Positions 19,956 to 28,307 of a stretch of DNA of 64,000 bases are shown here, piece by piece (position 1 is the first letter of the stretch; every line of letters starts with the position of its first letter). A program made the position numbers and the translations under genes. A model generated the notes under the pieces. That model was not told the origin of the DNA. It worked only from the letters and a program-made list of their open reading frames with translations, and did no database searches. The stretch comes from Lactobacillus sp. ESL0701 (GTDB lineage: Bacteria; Bacillota; Bacilli; Lactobacillales; Lactobacillaceae), in the NCBI RefSeq assembly GCF_029433445.1, contig NZ_JAQTIC010000005.1, positions 81,713 through 145,712 of the forward strand. Direction: 5' to 3'.

Positions 19956-20831
19956 TTATTGATTTAACACCTTTTTTAATTGGTCTAAGAATGTTTGGGC
20001 GGCATGCGAGAGGACAGCGGTTTTTGACCAGATTAAACTTGCGTGAATGGTTAATTCAGGCTCGAGGGGAATAAAAGTTAGGCTGGTTTGTGCGAGATTG
20101 ATGATTCGGTCAAGGCAAAGCACATCACCAACATTGTGTTGTGCGAGAATTGCGGCATTGTTAAGCAAGTTATAGCTGGCAACAGTTTGAAATTTAAGAC
20201 TGCTTTGCCCCAGCCAGTTGGTCAATAATGTTTGACTATTATGTCGCTGCGGCAGAATTACTGGTTTACCAATTAAATCGGCAACTTTAATTTTATTTTT
20301 ACTAGCTAAATCGGAATCCTTCCTAGTCAATAATCCCCATCTTGTAGTTCCCGGCAGAGTTAGAAAGTTATAATTAATCTTATTAAAAGGATCCAGGACA
20401 AAACCGAAATCAAACAGACCATTTTGCATTTTGCGCTGGACCTCGCTTGCATCACAACTGTGCAAATTAACAATAACATTAGGCGCAATTTGTTTTAATT
20501 GATTAATTGCATCCGCAATTGTACTAAGCATTGGTGCTTCTGAACAGCCGATAAAGACGCTGCCGCTAATTTCGGATTTCTTACCAATATTGGTGCTCGT
20601 TTTATTGGCTAAAGTCAAAATTTGTCTAGCCTGATTGGCAAGATATTCGCCATCAGTTGTCAATTTGATCGTTCTCGTACCGCGTTCAAATAGACTGACG
20701 CCCAATTCTTGTTCAAGTTCGTGAATTTGCCGTGAAATTGTGGGCTGCGAAATGTGCAGCTTGGCTGCTGCTCGGGAAATGTTTTGCTCGTTAACAACTG
20801 CTAAAAAATAGCGTAAGACTCTAAGTTCCAT
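19956..20831 (-). CDS. LysR-family transcriptional regulator
   Basis: The 291-residue protein has the LysR N-terminal winged HTH (ELRVLRYFLAVVNEQNISRAAAKLHISQPTISRQIHELEQELG) and a periplasmic-binding-like effector domain from about 90. It is transcribed away from the alpha/beta hydrolase gene with an 82-base shared region, the usual arrangement for a LysR protein and its target. The ligand is not apparent. The start ATG follows AAGGAGC. Confidence 0.88.
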   Translation of the reverse strand: MELRVLRYFLAVVNEQNISRAAAKLHISQPTISRQIHELEQELGVSLFERGTRTIKLTTDGEYLANQARQILTLANKTSTNIGKKSEISGSVFIGCSEAPMLSTIADAINQLKQIAPNVIVNLHSCDASEVQRKMQNGLFDFGFVLDPFNKINYNFLTLPGTTRWGLLTRKDSDLASKNKIKVADLIGKPVILPQRHNSQTLLTNWLGQSSLKFQTVASYNLLNNAAILAQHNVGDVLCLDRIINLAQTSLTFIPLEPELTIHASLIWSKTAVLSHAAQTFLDQLKKVLNQ

Positions 20832-20913
20832 GATGCTCCTTTTATTAAGGTCAATCAGTATTTGGTATTATAATCATTTTAGGATAAGTATAAGACTTTT
20901 AGGACATGAAATT

Positions 20914-21768
20914 ATGAAAAAGAAAAATTTGTTTTGGCTGGGCACGGTAATAATTATTTTGATTGTTGGCGGTACTATTAGCTGGTTTCATTTTAGTCAA
21001 AATACTCCAGCTAATACTAATCAAGTTATGGATCGCTCAGGCAGTACACCGACAATTTATCTTCATGGGTGGGGAGCTAGTGGAAAATCCACGGATAGTA
21101 TGATTGCCTATGCCGAAAAGCATAATCATGCCCGCAAGGTGCTGACTGCAAAAGTTAAGCGAGATGGGCAAATTAGTTTAGAGGGAACATGGCCTGAAGG
21201 GACGATGCACCCTTTAATCCAGTTAGTATTTGTGGATAATAAAAATGGTGATTATGATGTGACTCGTGAATGGTTCCATCATTTAATTATCTTGTTACAG
21301 AAAAAATACCGAATTAAACGCTACAATACAGTTGCCCACTCAATGGGGAACTTAACGACCATGTTTTACCAAATGAAATACGGCAATAGTGATAAATTAC
21401 CTAGGCTAAATAAGCAGGTCAATCTTGGTGGCCATTTTGATGGTATTTTGGGAATGGATGACAAGGCTAATCGTAATTACTTATTGTCCAGTGGTCGCCC
21501 AAGGTATCTTAATGCTTCATATCGTTATTTGTTAAAGCACCGGCAAAATTATCCGAAGAATGTGTCCGTCTTAAATATTTTTGGCAACAAGGAAGACAGC
21601 ACAAATTCCGATGGGGATGTCAGTGTTATTTCAGCACGTTCTTTGCGTTACTTGCTCCGCGGCAAAGTTAATTATCAAGAAATTGAAGTTAAGGGAGCTG
21701 GCGGTCAGCATAGTCAGCTCCATGAAAATTCTCGAGTTGATCAAGCTATTGGACAGTTTTTATGGTGA
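20914..21768 (+). CDS. Alpha/beta hydrolase, DUF915 type, membrane-anchored
   Basis: The start is set at the ATG at 20914 (MKKKNLFW), giving 284 residues; a longer frame overlaps the LysR start. Residues about 5-23 form a signal anchor, so the catalytic part is outside the cell. Serine hydrolase features are visible: YLHGWGASGKSTDSM near the oxyanion site, nucleophile in AHSMGN, an aspartate in DGDVSV and a histidine in GGQHSQLHE. DUF915 proteins have no agreed substrate. A TATAAT lies at 20869-20874. The divergent LysR gene may control it. Confidence 0.82.
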   Translation: MKKKNLFWLGTVIIILIVGGTISWFHFSQNTPANTNQVMDRSGSTPTIYLHGWGASGKSTDSMIAYAEKHNHARKVLTAKVKRDGQISLEGTWPEGTMHPLIQLVFVDNKNGDYDVTREWFHHLIILLQKKYRIKRYNTVAHSMGNLTTMFYQMKYGNSDKLPRLNKQVNLGGHFDGILGMDDKANRNYLLSSGRPRYLNASYRYLLKHRQNYPKNVSVLNIFGNKEDSTNSDGDVSVISARSLRYLLRGKVNYQEIEVKGAGGQHSQLHENSRVDQAIGQFLW

Positions 21769-21816
21769 AGCACTATCCATGCCTAATTGTTATAGCATGA
21801 CATACAAAATAAGTAT

Positions 21817-21846
21817 TAGACATAGCCTGTCCTTAATTATTATAAT
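21817..21846 (+). promoter_or_regulatory. Promoter of the aldo/keto reductase operon
   Basis: TAGACA at 21817-21822 and TATAAT at 21841-21846 are 18 bases apart. The gap after the hydrolase gene has no clear hairpin. Confidence 0.55.
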
Positions 21847-21873
21847 AACAACAAGAAATTAAGGAGAGCAGCT

Positions 21874-22881
21874 ATGGAATATGTTGATTTGGGTAATACA
21901 CCTATTAAAATTTCCAAATTATGTGTTGGTGGCATGAGTTTTGGTCAAGCAGGAACAATGCATGACTGGACTTTAGATCAAAGTGGTACTGAAAAAGTTG
22001 TTGCCCACGCATTAGACTTAGGAATTAATTTTTTTGATACGGCTAACAGCTATTCTGCAGGTACGGGCGAGGAATACTTAGGAAAAGCATTAAAAAAATG
22101 TACTACAAGAGATAAAGTAGTAATTGCCTCGAAAGTTTATTTTAATCCTGGGCGCTTGTCCCGCAAGGCAATTGAACGTGAAATTGACGGTACTTTAGAG
22201 CGACTAGGAACCGATTATTTGGATTTATACATTATTCACCGTTTTGATTATCACACGCCAATTGAAGAAACGATGTCTGCCTTAAATGATTTGGTTAAGG
22301 CAGGTAAAGTTAGGGCTCTTGGTGCTTCAGCAATGTATGCTTATCAATTTTATAATTTGCAATTAGCTGCACGAGATCATGGCTGGATCCAGTTTTCAGC
22401 AATGGAAAATCATTATAACTTGCTTTATCGTGAAGATGAGCGTGAGTTATTGCCACTGTGCCAGCAGATGGGTGTATCCCTGATGCCATATAGTCCACTA
22501 GCTGCTGGTCGACTTGCGCGTCCCAATTGGACAGCTTCTACTTTGCGCAGTCAAACTGACCGCGTGGCACGGGGTAAATATGACCATACTAAAAAATATG
22601 ATGAAAAAATTTCTCAGAGGGTTAACGAATTGGCGCAAAAGTATCGGGTCAAGATGTCTCAAATTGCATTAGCATGGCTATGGTCCAAGGGAGTTGCTTC
22701 GCCAATTATTGGTGCGACAAAGGCCGCTCATTTTGATGATGCGGTAAATGCGCTTTCTGTTAAACTAACTAATGAAGATATTGCTTACATTGAACAGCCG
22801 TACTTGCCCCACAAAATTGTGGGCGCAATTGATGAAAATCCGCCGGAAGGCACAGTATTATTAAACGAGGATACAAAATGA
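21874..22881 (+). CDS. Aldo/keto reductase
   Basis: The 335-residue NADPH-dependent oxidoreductase of the potassium-channel-beta/YhdN-like branch keeps the AKR residues: FFDTANSYSAGTGEEYLGKAL (Asp and Tyr), VIASKVYF (Lys), DLYIIHRFDY (His), LGASAMYA and the C-terminal SPIIGATK coenzyme site. Substrate unknown. An AAGGAG site precedes the ATG. The stop overlaps the next gene, a histidine phosphatase, by 4 bases (ATGA), so the two are translationally coupled. Confidence 0.9.
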   Translation: MEYVDLGNTPIKISKLCVGGMSFGQAGTMHDWTLDQSGTEKVVAHALDLGINFFDTANSYSAGTGEEYLGKALKKCTTRDKVVIASKVYFNPGRLSRKAIEREIDGTLERLGTDYLDLYIIHRFDYHTPIEETMSALNDLVKAGKVRALGASAMYAYQFYNLQLAARDHGWIQFSAMENHYNLLYREDERELLPLCQQMGVSLMPYSPLAAGRLARPNWTASTLRSQTDRVARGKYDHTKKYDEKISQRVNELAQKYRVKMSQIALAWLWSKGVASPIIGATKAAHFDDAVNALSVKLTNEDIAYIEQPYLPHKIVGAIDENPPEGTVLLNEDTK

Positions 22882-23468
22882 AAGAATTATATTTAATGCG
22901 GCACAGTCAGACATTGTTTAACCAGTTACATAGAATTCAAGGCTGGTCTGATTCGCCATTAACTAAGCAGGGAATTAAGGATGCCCAGGAAGTTGGTCGT
23001 TATTTTAAGGACCAACAAATTACGTTTGATCACGTCTATTCGTCAACGCAGGAGCGTGCTTGTGACACACTTGAAAATATCACTGACCAGCCTTACACCA
23101 GAATAAAGGGGTTAAAAGAGTGGAACTTTGGCGTTTTTGAAGGGCAAAGTGAGCAGCTCAATCCCCATGATGATAGTAGTCGGCATTCATACGGTGACTT
23201 TTTTCTGCAGTTTGGCGGTGAGTCTGATTTAGAAGTTCAGGAGCGAATGAATCAGACGTTAACGGCAATTATGGAGCAGCCGGATCACCACCTCGTCTTG
23301 GCAGTTAGCCATGGCGGCGCATGTTACATGTTCTTACAAAAATGGCTGCCGTATGATGAAATTAAACGGCAAGTAACCAACTTTCATAATTGTTGTATCC
23401 TAAAGTTCACTTATGAAGACGGTAAATTTACTTTTATTAGGGCAATTAATGTTAAGGAAGAAAATTAG
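22878..23468 (+). CDS. Histidine phosphatase family protein (first of three)
   Basis: The 196-residue protein carries the phosphate-binding LMRHSQTLFNQ motif (usually RHGxT, here RHSQT) and the second catalytic histidine in AVSHGGA. It belongs to the phosphoglycerate-mutase-like superfamily but lacks the GW-DVPL block of true glycolytic mutases, so a small-molecule phosphatase is more likely. It is coupled to the upstream aldo/keto reductase by a 4-base overlap, suggesting a shared pathway. Confidence 0.85.
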   Translation: MKELYLMRHSQTLFNQLHRIQGWSDSPLTKQGIKDAQEVGRYFKDQQITFDHVYSSTQERACDTLENITDQPYTRIKGLKEWNFGVFEGQSEQLNPHDDSSRHSYGDFFLQFGGESDLEVQERMNQTLTAIMEQPDHHLVLAVSHGGACYMFLQKWLPYDEIKRQVTNFHNCCILKFTYEDGKFTFIRAINVKEEN

Positions 23469-23515
23469 TGCCAGGAGCGCGTTATAATCTAATTAGATTG
23501 GCGTTAACTTAGACA

Positions 23516-23552
23516 ATAAAAGCCACTACTGAATTTAGTAGCGGCTTTTATA
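23516..23552. terminator. Bidirectional terminator
   Basis: The hairpin AAAAGCCACTACTGA / AGTAGCGGCTTTTA ends both the aldo/keto reductase-phosphatase operon (+) and the DJ-1-like gene (-). Confidence 0.75.
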
Positions 23553-23556
23553 TTGT

Positions 23557-24141
23557 TTATAAACTGTCTTGAATATTGCTGCCGAGATACTCATAAAGCA
23601 TCCCTTGTTTTAAATCTGTGGTATCAATTCCCAGTGCTTCTGCAATTGCGTAGGCAAAAGCCCAAGCTGTTGCTGGTCCGCGGCTGGTAATTACTTTATG
23701 ATCCGGATCGGTCACCGTAATCTTTTCTTGGAAGTTACCGCTTGGTGCATCATGTTTTGTTTGGGCATCAAACCCAGGATAACAAGTGTAATTGGCATCA
23801 TTCAAAACGCCATAGCGTGCCAAGGCAATTGGTGCCGCGCACATGGCTGCGTCCCACTGCTGATTTTGATGACGTTGCACCATTAATGAGCGAAGTCGTT
23901 CATTGTCCCGCAAATTTTCAGCGCCGGTTTTACCGCCGGGAAAGGCTACTAGATCATAATCCAGTAAGCTGTCGTCAACAATTTTATCACAAGTTAATTT
24001 AATGTTGTGATCGCCGATGACATCTTTACTAGTTAAGCCAACCATATCGGCTTGCACACCTAAACGACGCAGAACATCGATGATGCTCAAACCCTCAACT
24101 TCTTCGCACCCATCAGCGAAGACTACCGCAACTTTAGTCAT
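23557..24141 (-). CDS. DJ-1/PfpI family protein
   Basis: The 194-residue glutamine-amidotransferase-like protein has the reactive cysteine C101 in the nucleophile elbow AAMCAAPIAL, a conserved acidic residue in DGCEEVE (residues 10-16) and the FPGG motif. It resembles YajL/ThiJ-type deglycase or chaperone proteins; activity in this clade is debated. It ends at a terminator shared with the convergent operon. The next minus-strand gene upstream is the HAD-like protein, 36 bases away. Confidence 0.88.
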   Translation of the reverse strand: MTKVAVVFADGCEEVEGLSIIDVLRRLGVQADMVGLTSKDVIGDHNIKLTCDKIVDDSLLDYDLVAFPGGKTGAENLRDNERLRSLMVQRHQNQQWDAAMCAAPIALARYGVLNDANYTCYPGFDAQTKHDAPSGNFQEKITVTDPDHKVITSRGPATAWAFAYAIAEALGIDTTDLKQGMLYEYLGSNIQDSL

Positions 24142-24177
24142 ATTTTATACCTCGCAATCTGTTACTCTTATTATAAA

Positions 24178-24837
24178 CTAGCTGAGTTCAAGGTAAAATA
24201 ATAAATCACTTAACTTGTTGAGGTGCAGTGTGGGATGAGGCGTAATCGGAATTTTGCTCTTTTTCGGTGCCAGCCACAATGATTGCAGGTTGGCATTTAC
24301 AGCACCTTGGATTTCTTCAGTTAGATTGGTACCAATTACAAGACTAGTAGCCGGATTGAATTTGTCATGTTCTTGAAAAATTGGTACAAACACATTTTTA
24401 TTGGGTAATTTGGCAGTTAAATTTTCTGGAAAGTAGATAGCTGAAAAGTAATTTAGCAGTTCACTTTCTGCAAGGCGTGGTTCTAATATTTTTCGCGGTT
24501 CTTTTGCCAGCATCACTAAGTTAAGTTGGGCTGCCGTTTCATCTAAAAAGGGAATAGCATCCTGCGTTAATTGGTGTTGTCCAGCCATCTTTTGTTCAAA
24601 AATCTGGCGCGCTGCTTGTGAATTATCATTGAAGAAAGTTTGGCTGAGTAGTTGCAGCCGCTCATCTTGGCTTAGGAATTTTACCTGTTCCTGCAAACTA
24701 GTATATTTAATACGCTCAGCAGGACCAAAATCACGCCCAAGCTCACGTAAAGTCTGCCGCAAAGCATTTCTTTCAGCTGCTTTTTGATTTAATAGACTAC
24801 CTTCTGGAATAATTATCAATGTTTCAAACTTTGTCAC
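24178..24837 (-). CDS. HAD-like protein without catalytic aspartates
   Basis: This 219-residue protein, GTG start, aligns by eye along the YjjG-type HAD phosphatase fold. Motif I is IIIPEGSLLN where FDxDDTLL is expected. Motif II has MLAKEPR. Motif IV is VIGTNLTEEIQGAVNA where IGDSLxxDIxGAxNA is expected. All the metal-binding and nucleophile acids are replaced while the cap and core helices remain. It is intact and has no frameshift, so a binding or regulatory role is more likely than decay. It sits upstream of the DJ-1-like gene and may form an operon with it. Confidence 0.6.
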   Translation of the reverse strand: MTKFETLIIIPEGSLLNQKAAERNALRQTLRELGRDFGPAERIKYTSLQEQVKFLSQDERLQLLSQTFFNDNSQAARQIFEQKMAGQHQLTQDAIPFLDETAAQLNLVMLAKEPRKILEPRLAESELLNYFSAIYFPENLTAKLPNKNVFVPIFQEHDKFNPATSLVIGTNLTEEIQGAVNANLQSLWLAPKKSKIPITPHPTLHLNKLSDLLFYLELS

Positions 24838-24909
24838 TATTAGTTTACCTTCTTTATTTGTTTTCTACTTGCATTATAATAGATATTATTGCCAAAAAGG
24901 AGTTAAATT

Positions 24910-25671
24910 ATGCCGTCAATTTTTACATTAATCTTTCTTTTATTGGGAGGAATTGCAGGGGGACTATTATCGTCAGTAGCATCAATGGCATCGCTGGCAT
25001 CTTATCCGGTTTTACTAGCTGTTGGCATCCCACCCGTTTATGCTAATGTCACTAATGATGCCGCCTTGATCTGGACTAGTGTCGGTTCCACTATTTCATC
25101 AACTAAGGAGCTTAAGGGGCATTGGAAGCAGGTCGGCTTTTATGGTTTCTTAACCGTTATCGGGTCGCTTGTCGGTTGCTTTTTATTATTATCATTTCCA
25201 TCCAGTGTTTTTGAAAAGTTGGTGCCATTTTTTATTGCGGGTTCAGGAATTATGGTATTGGCATCTGGTAAGCATCATAATTTGGAGCCACATAAAAGAC
25301 CGCTTTGGCAAGAAATTTTCTATATTGCGGCATTACTCGTGATGGGCGTTTATACTGGATACTTTGGTGCTGCGGGCGGCGTTATCGTATTAGTATTGTT
25401 AACCTATATCACTGATGAAAAGTTTATTGTCGTTAATGCTATCAAAAACGTTGTTTGCGGGTTGGCTAATTTAGTGGCGCTAATCGTGTTTATCTTTACC
25501 TCACACATTTATTGGCAGCAGGCAATTCCACTTGCTGTTGGGATGTTTATTGGTGGTTATTTAGGAATGGGAATTTTACGGAAAGTTCCAGCAAAAGTTA
25601 TTCGCTTATTCATTGCAGCCTTAGCCTTTATTCAGGCGGGATATTTCTTTTATAAAGCATATATGTTATAG
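24910..25671 (+). CDS. TauE/SafE-family membrane exporter
   Basis: The 253-residue protein has about eight hydrophobic segments arranged as two repeats, each with a glycine-rich turn (LLGGIAGGLLSS near residue 12, GYFGAAGGVIV near 150), the pattern of the TauE/SafE sulfite/organosulfur exporter family. Substrate in lactobacilli is unknown. It is divergent from the HAD-like gene; ATTATAAT at 24873-24880 reads as a -10 on both strands. An AAAGGAG site precedes the ATG. Confidence 0.85.
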   Translation: MPSIFTLIFLLLGGIAGGLLSSVASMASLASYPVLLAVGIPPVYANVTNDAALIWTSVGSTISSTKELKGHWKQVGFYGFLTVIGSLVGCFLLLSFPSSVFEKLVPFFIAGSGIMVLASGKHHNLEPHKRPLWQEIFYIAALLVMGVYTGYFGAAGGVIVLVLLTYITDEKFIVVNAIKNVVCGLANLVALIVFIFTSHIYWQQAIPLAVGMFIGGYLGMGILRKVPAKVIRLFIAALAFIQAGYFFYKAYML

Positions 25672-25706
25672 TTTAATACAAATCTATTATGAAAGGAGAA
25701 TGCAAA

Positions 25707-26387
25707 TTGACTACAGAAGTTTATTTAGTACGTCACGGTGAAACAATGTTTAACCAGCTTGATAAGGTGCAAGGCTGGTGTGATTCACCGCTGACAGTTA
25801 AGGGAATTAATGATTTGAAGCGGACAGCACATGCTTTAAGTCAAGTTCATTTTGACAATATGTATTCTTCCGATTTGAAGCGGGCAATTGATACAGTACA
25901 CTTAATGAAGGATGCCAATCAAGTGTCAGAAATTGGTAAAATTAAAAAGCTACCCGAATTTCGGGAAGTCTTTTTTGGTTCGTTTGAAGGTGATGATGTT
26001 CGTAATACTTGGAAACAAGTAGCATTAGCAGCTGGCATTGGCTCCGAGGATAATGTTAGTAAAATTATCAATCAGGTAGGAATTTATGAATTTCGTGAGG
26101 CAACTAAAAAGGCTGATCCGCGACATTTGGCTGAAAATAAAGAAGAACTTGATGCTCGAATGGTGCGGGCAGTTAACGTGTTAAACGATTTAACTAAAAA
26201 TGAGAAGCGTGTTTTACTGGTATCACATGGTGATTTTATTAAAACTTTGGGAATTAAGTATTGGAATCAAAGTGATGGCTTACACGATATTACCTTTCCC
26301 GATAATGGTAGTGTCAGCCGCGGCGTTCTCCATGATAATGGTAAATTTGAAATTGTTGATTATAATATTAATGCAGAAAATATCTAG
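25707..26387 (+). CDS. Histidine phosphatase family protein (second of three)
   Basis: The start is taken at the TTG at 25707, 8 bases after AAAGGAG; the upstream ATG at 25689 overlaps that site and is unlikely. The 226-residue product has YLVRHGETMFNQLDKVQGW, EFREVFFGSFEG and LVSHGDFIKT, the phosphate pocket and second histidine. About 40% of positions visibly agree with the N-terminal part of the first phosphatase at 22.9 kb, so the two look like old duplicates. Substrate unknown. Confidence 0.85.
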   Translation: MTTEVYLVRHGETMFNQLDKVQGWCDSPLTVKGINDLKRTAHALSQVHFDNMYSSDLKRAIDTVHLMKDANQVSEIGKIKKLPEFREVFFGSFEGDDVRNTWKQVALAAGIGSEDNVSKIINQVGIYEFREATKKADPRHLAENKEELDARMVRAVNVLNDLTKNEKRVLLVSHGDFIKTLGIKYWNQSDGLHDITFPDNGSVSRGVLHDNGKFEIVDYNINAENI

Positions 26388-26417
26388 TCTTACTGGGAGC
26401 AGTAAGACTTTTTTGTT
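26385..26417 (+). terminator. Terminator after second phosphatase
   Basis: AGTCTTACTG and CAGTAAGACT form a 10-bp stem with a 4-base loop followed by six T residues. Confidence 0.85.
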
Positions 26418-26447
26418 ACACTAAATGCAAGGAAAGGAATGCAGAAA

Positions 26448-27338
26448 ATGAAAGATCATACAACTAAGCGTTATGCTTATGTAACGCTGTTGAATATTGT
26501 CATTACCATTGCAGAATTTGTTGGTGGCTTCGCGTCTGGGTCACTAGCTTTGCTATCAGATGCCGTACATAATTTGAGTGATGTCGGCGCGATTATCATT
26601 TCATTTGTTGCGCACTTAATTAGTAGTCGCAGTCGCAACCAACATAAAACGTTTGGCTACGAGCGTGCTGAAACTTTGGCGGCCTTTACTAACGGTATTA
26701 TTTTAATTTTGATTAGCCTGGCTTTGTTTATTGAAGCAATTGAGCGCTTTTGGCAGCCTAGCAAGATTAAGGGTGGCATCATGTTGGTCGTAGCGGTGAT
26801 TGGGTTATTGGCTAACTTTATTTCTATGCTAGCGATGCACCGTGACGCTCAAGGAAGTTTAAATGTGCGCTCTACTTTCATTCATATGTTGAGTGATGCT
26901 TTGTCCAGCGTTGCAGTTGTGATTGGTGCGGTGTTTATTTACTTTTGGCAAATTACGTGGCTTGACCCCGTAATGACGTTGCTGGTATCAGTGTTTGTTC
27001 TGCGCGAAGCATATCAAATTACCAAAAAGGCTGCTAATATTTTAATGGAATCTAATCCTGATATTGACCTTGAACAAATGAATAAAATTGTGTTATCTTT
27101 TCCAGAGATTAAAAATATTCATCATGTGCATTTATGGCGTTATAGCGATGACTATATCATGCTTGATGCCCACGTAAATGTGGACGCCAAATTGACTGCT
27201 GAGGAATTTGAAAAATTAACGCAGCGAATTAGTGAAAAACTGCGGCAGTTGGGGATTAATCATATTAATTTTCAAGTGGAGTGCGAACGCGGTAAAAATG
27301 ATGATATGATTGTTCCAGGTCATGATTATGAAAATTAG
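26448..27338 (+). CDS. Cation diffusion facilitator metal exporter
   Basis: With the ATG at 26448, spaced correctly from GGAAAGGA, the product is 296 residues. Six membrane segments are visible. The family metal-site motifs LLSDAVHNLSDV (TM2, HxxxD) and FIHMLSDALSSVAV (TM5) are present, and a cytoplasmic C-terminal domain contains HHVHLW. This is the CzcD-like branch that exports Zn(II) and related ions by proton exchange. It is probably co-transcribed with the small membrane protein 11 bases downstream. Confidence 0.9.
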   Translation: MKDHTTKRYAYVTLLNIVITIAEFVGGFASGSLALLSDAVHNLSDVGAIIISFVAHLISSRSRNQHKTFGYERAETLAAFTNGIILILISLALFIEAIERFWQPSKIKGGIMLVVAVIGLLANFISMLAMHRDAQGSLNVRSTFIHMLSDALSSVAVVIGAVFIYFWQITWLDPVMTLLVSVFVLREAYQITKKAANILMESNPDIDLEQMNKIVLSFPEIKNIHHVHLWRYSDDYIMLDAHVNVDAKLTAEEFEKLTQRISEKLRQLGINHINFQVECERGKNDDMIVPGHDYEN

Positions 27339-27349
27339 GGGAAATAGAA

Positions 27350-27526
27350 ATGAAAGTTAGTTTGTTTACAGCCATTATTGTTTTAATTGTTGGACTTTAC
27401 GATCTAGCATATGCGTATAATCGTCGCCAGCAAAATCGCCGGCGGGGAACAATTGGCTTCATGATTTTAGGAATTATCTTTACAATTGGCGGAATTGTGA
27501 TGTTAATTTTACATTGGGCTAAGTAA
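27350..27526 (+). CDS. Small two-span membrane protein
   Basis: This 58-residue gene begins MKVSLFTAIIVLIVGLYDLA and has two hydrophobic segments (about 4-22 and 36-54) joined by a basic turn (NRRQQNRRR), giving a cytoplasmic loop. A GGGGAAATAG site lies upstream. It fits tightly between the metal exporter (11 bases) and the mutase gene (1 base), so it is almost certainly translated as part of that operon. No family is recognised; a role with the exporter is a guess. Confidence 0.7.
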   Translation: MKVSLFTAIIVLIVGLYDLAYAYNRRQQNRRRGTIGFMILGIIFTIGGIVMLILHWAK

Positions 27527-27527
27527 A

Positions 27528-28202
27528 ATGGTTAAGCTAGTTTTAGTAAGACATGGTGAAAGTACGGCAAATTCGGCTAATGTTTATACTGGATGGAATG
27601 ATGTGCCATTAACTGCTAAGGGTAGGGCACAAGCACGATATGCTGGTGAATTAATTAGGCAAATTCCTGATTTTGCACCAACGCATATCCACACTTCGAT
27701 TTTATCGCGGGCAATTGTTACTGCCGATATTGTGGCGGATGTTTGTCATTTTTTGTATTTACCAATTACTAAAACTTGGCGGCTGAATGAACGGCATTAT
27801 GGTAAATTGCGTGGCACTAATAAAGATCTTTCTCGCCAAATTTATGGCAGACAGCAGATTTTAGAATGGCGGCGTGGTTTTTATGCAATTCCACCTGCCG
27901 GTAAGCAAATTACGGAACGGCGTTATGCTAATTATGATTTGCAGCGGTTGCCGCTTGCTGAGAGTTTGTATCAGACGCAGCAGCGATTATTACCATACTA
28001 TTATAATGAGGTTGCCAGCAGATTGCGCAAGGGTGAAGACCAGTTAATTGTTGCCCATGGCTCTAGCCTGCGAGCATTAATTAAAAAAATGGAAGGGATT
28101 AACGATCAGGATATTGTCCATTTAGAAGTGGCTAATGCCGAACCGATTAGTTACACGCTAGATACCTGTTTACAAATTGTTGATAAAAAAATTTTACACT
28201 AA
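27528..28202 (+). CDS. 2,3-bisphosphoglycerate-dependent phosphoglycerate mutase-like protein
   Basis: This is the third histidine phosphatase superfamily member and the only one with glycolytic mutase blocks: LVRHGESTANSANVYTGWNDVPL, LNERHYGKLRGTNK, EWRRGFYAIPP and VAHGSSLRALIKKMEGI. Length 224. Several positions differ from housekeeping GpmA (ESTAN for QSxWN, AEPISY for xxPxxY near the C-terminus), so it is probably a second, divergent paralogue. It lies 1 base after the small membrane gene. Confidence 0.82.
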   Translation: MVKLVLVRHGESTANSANVYTGWNDVPLTAKGRAQARYAGELIRQIPDFAPTHIHTSILSRAIVTADIVADVCHFLYLPITKTWRLNERHYGKLRGTNKDLSRQIYGRQQILEWRRGFYAIPPAGKQITERRYANYDLQRLPLAESLYQTQQRLLPYYYNEVASRLRKGEDQLIVAHGSSLRALIKKMEGINDQDIVHLEVANAEPISYTLDTCLQIVDKKILH

Positions 28203-28307
28203 ATTTTAAGATTGCTTTTAGTTCATGCTAAGGAATTGGGCAGATGTATGTTAAAATTTATTACGATACTATATAATTTTTTACATTCTTAGTTTGGAGT
28301 AAAAGGC

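Noticed and set aside
28230..28300. 14-codon ORF (MLKFITILYNFLHS) before the kinase-like gene
   Set aside because: It coincides with the AT-rich promoter region and lacks a ribosome binding site.
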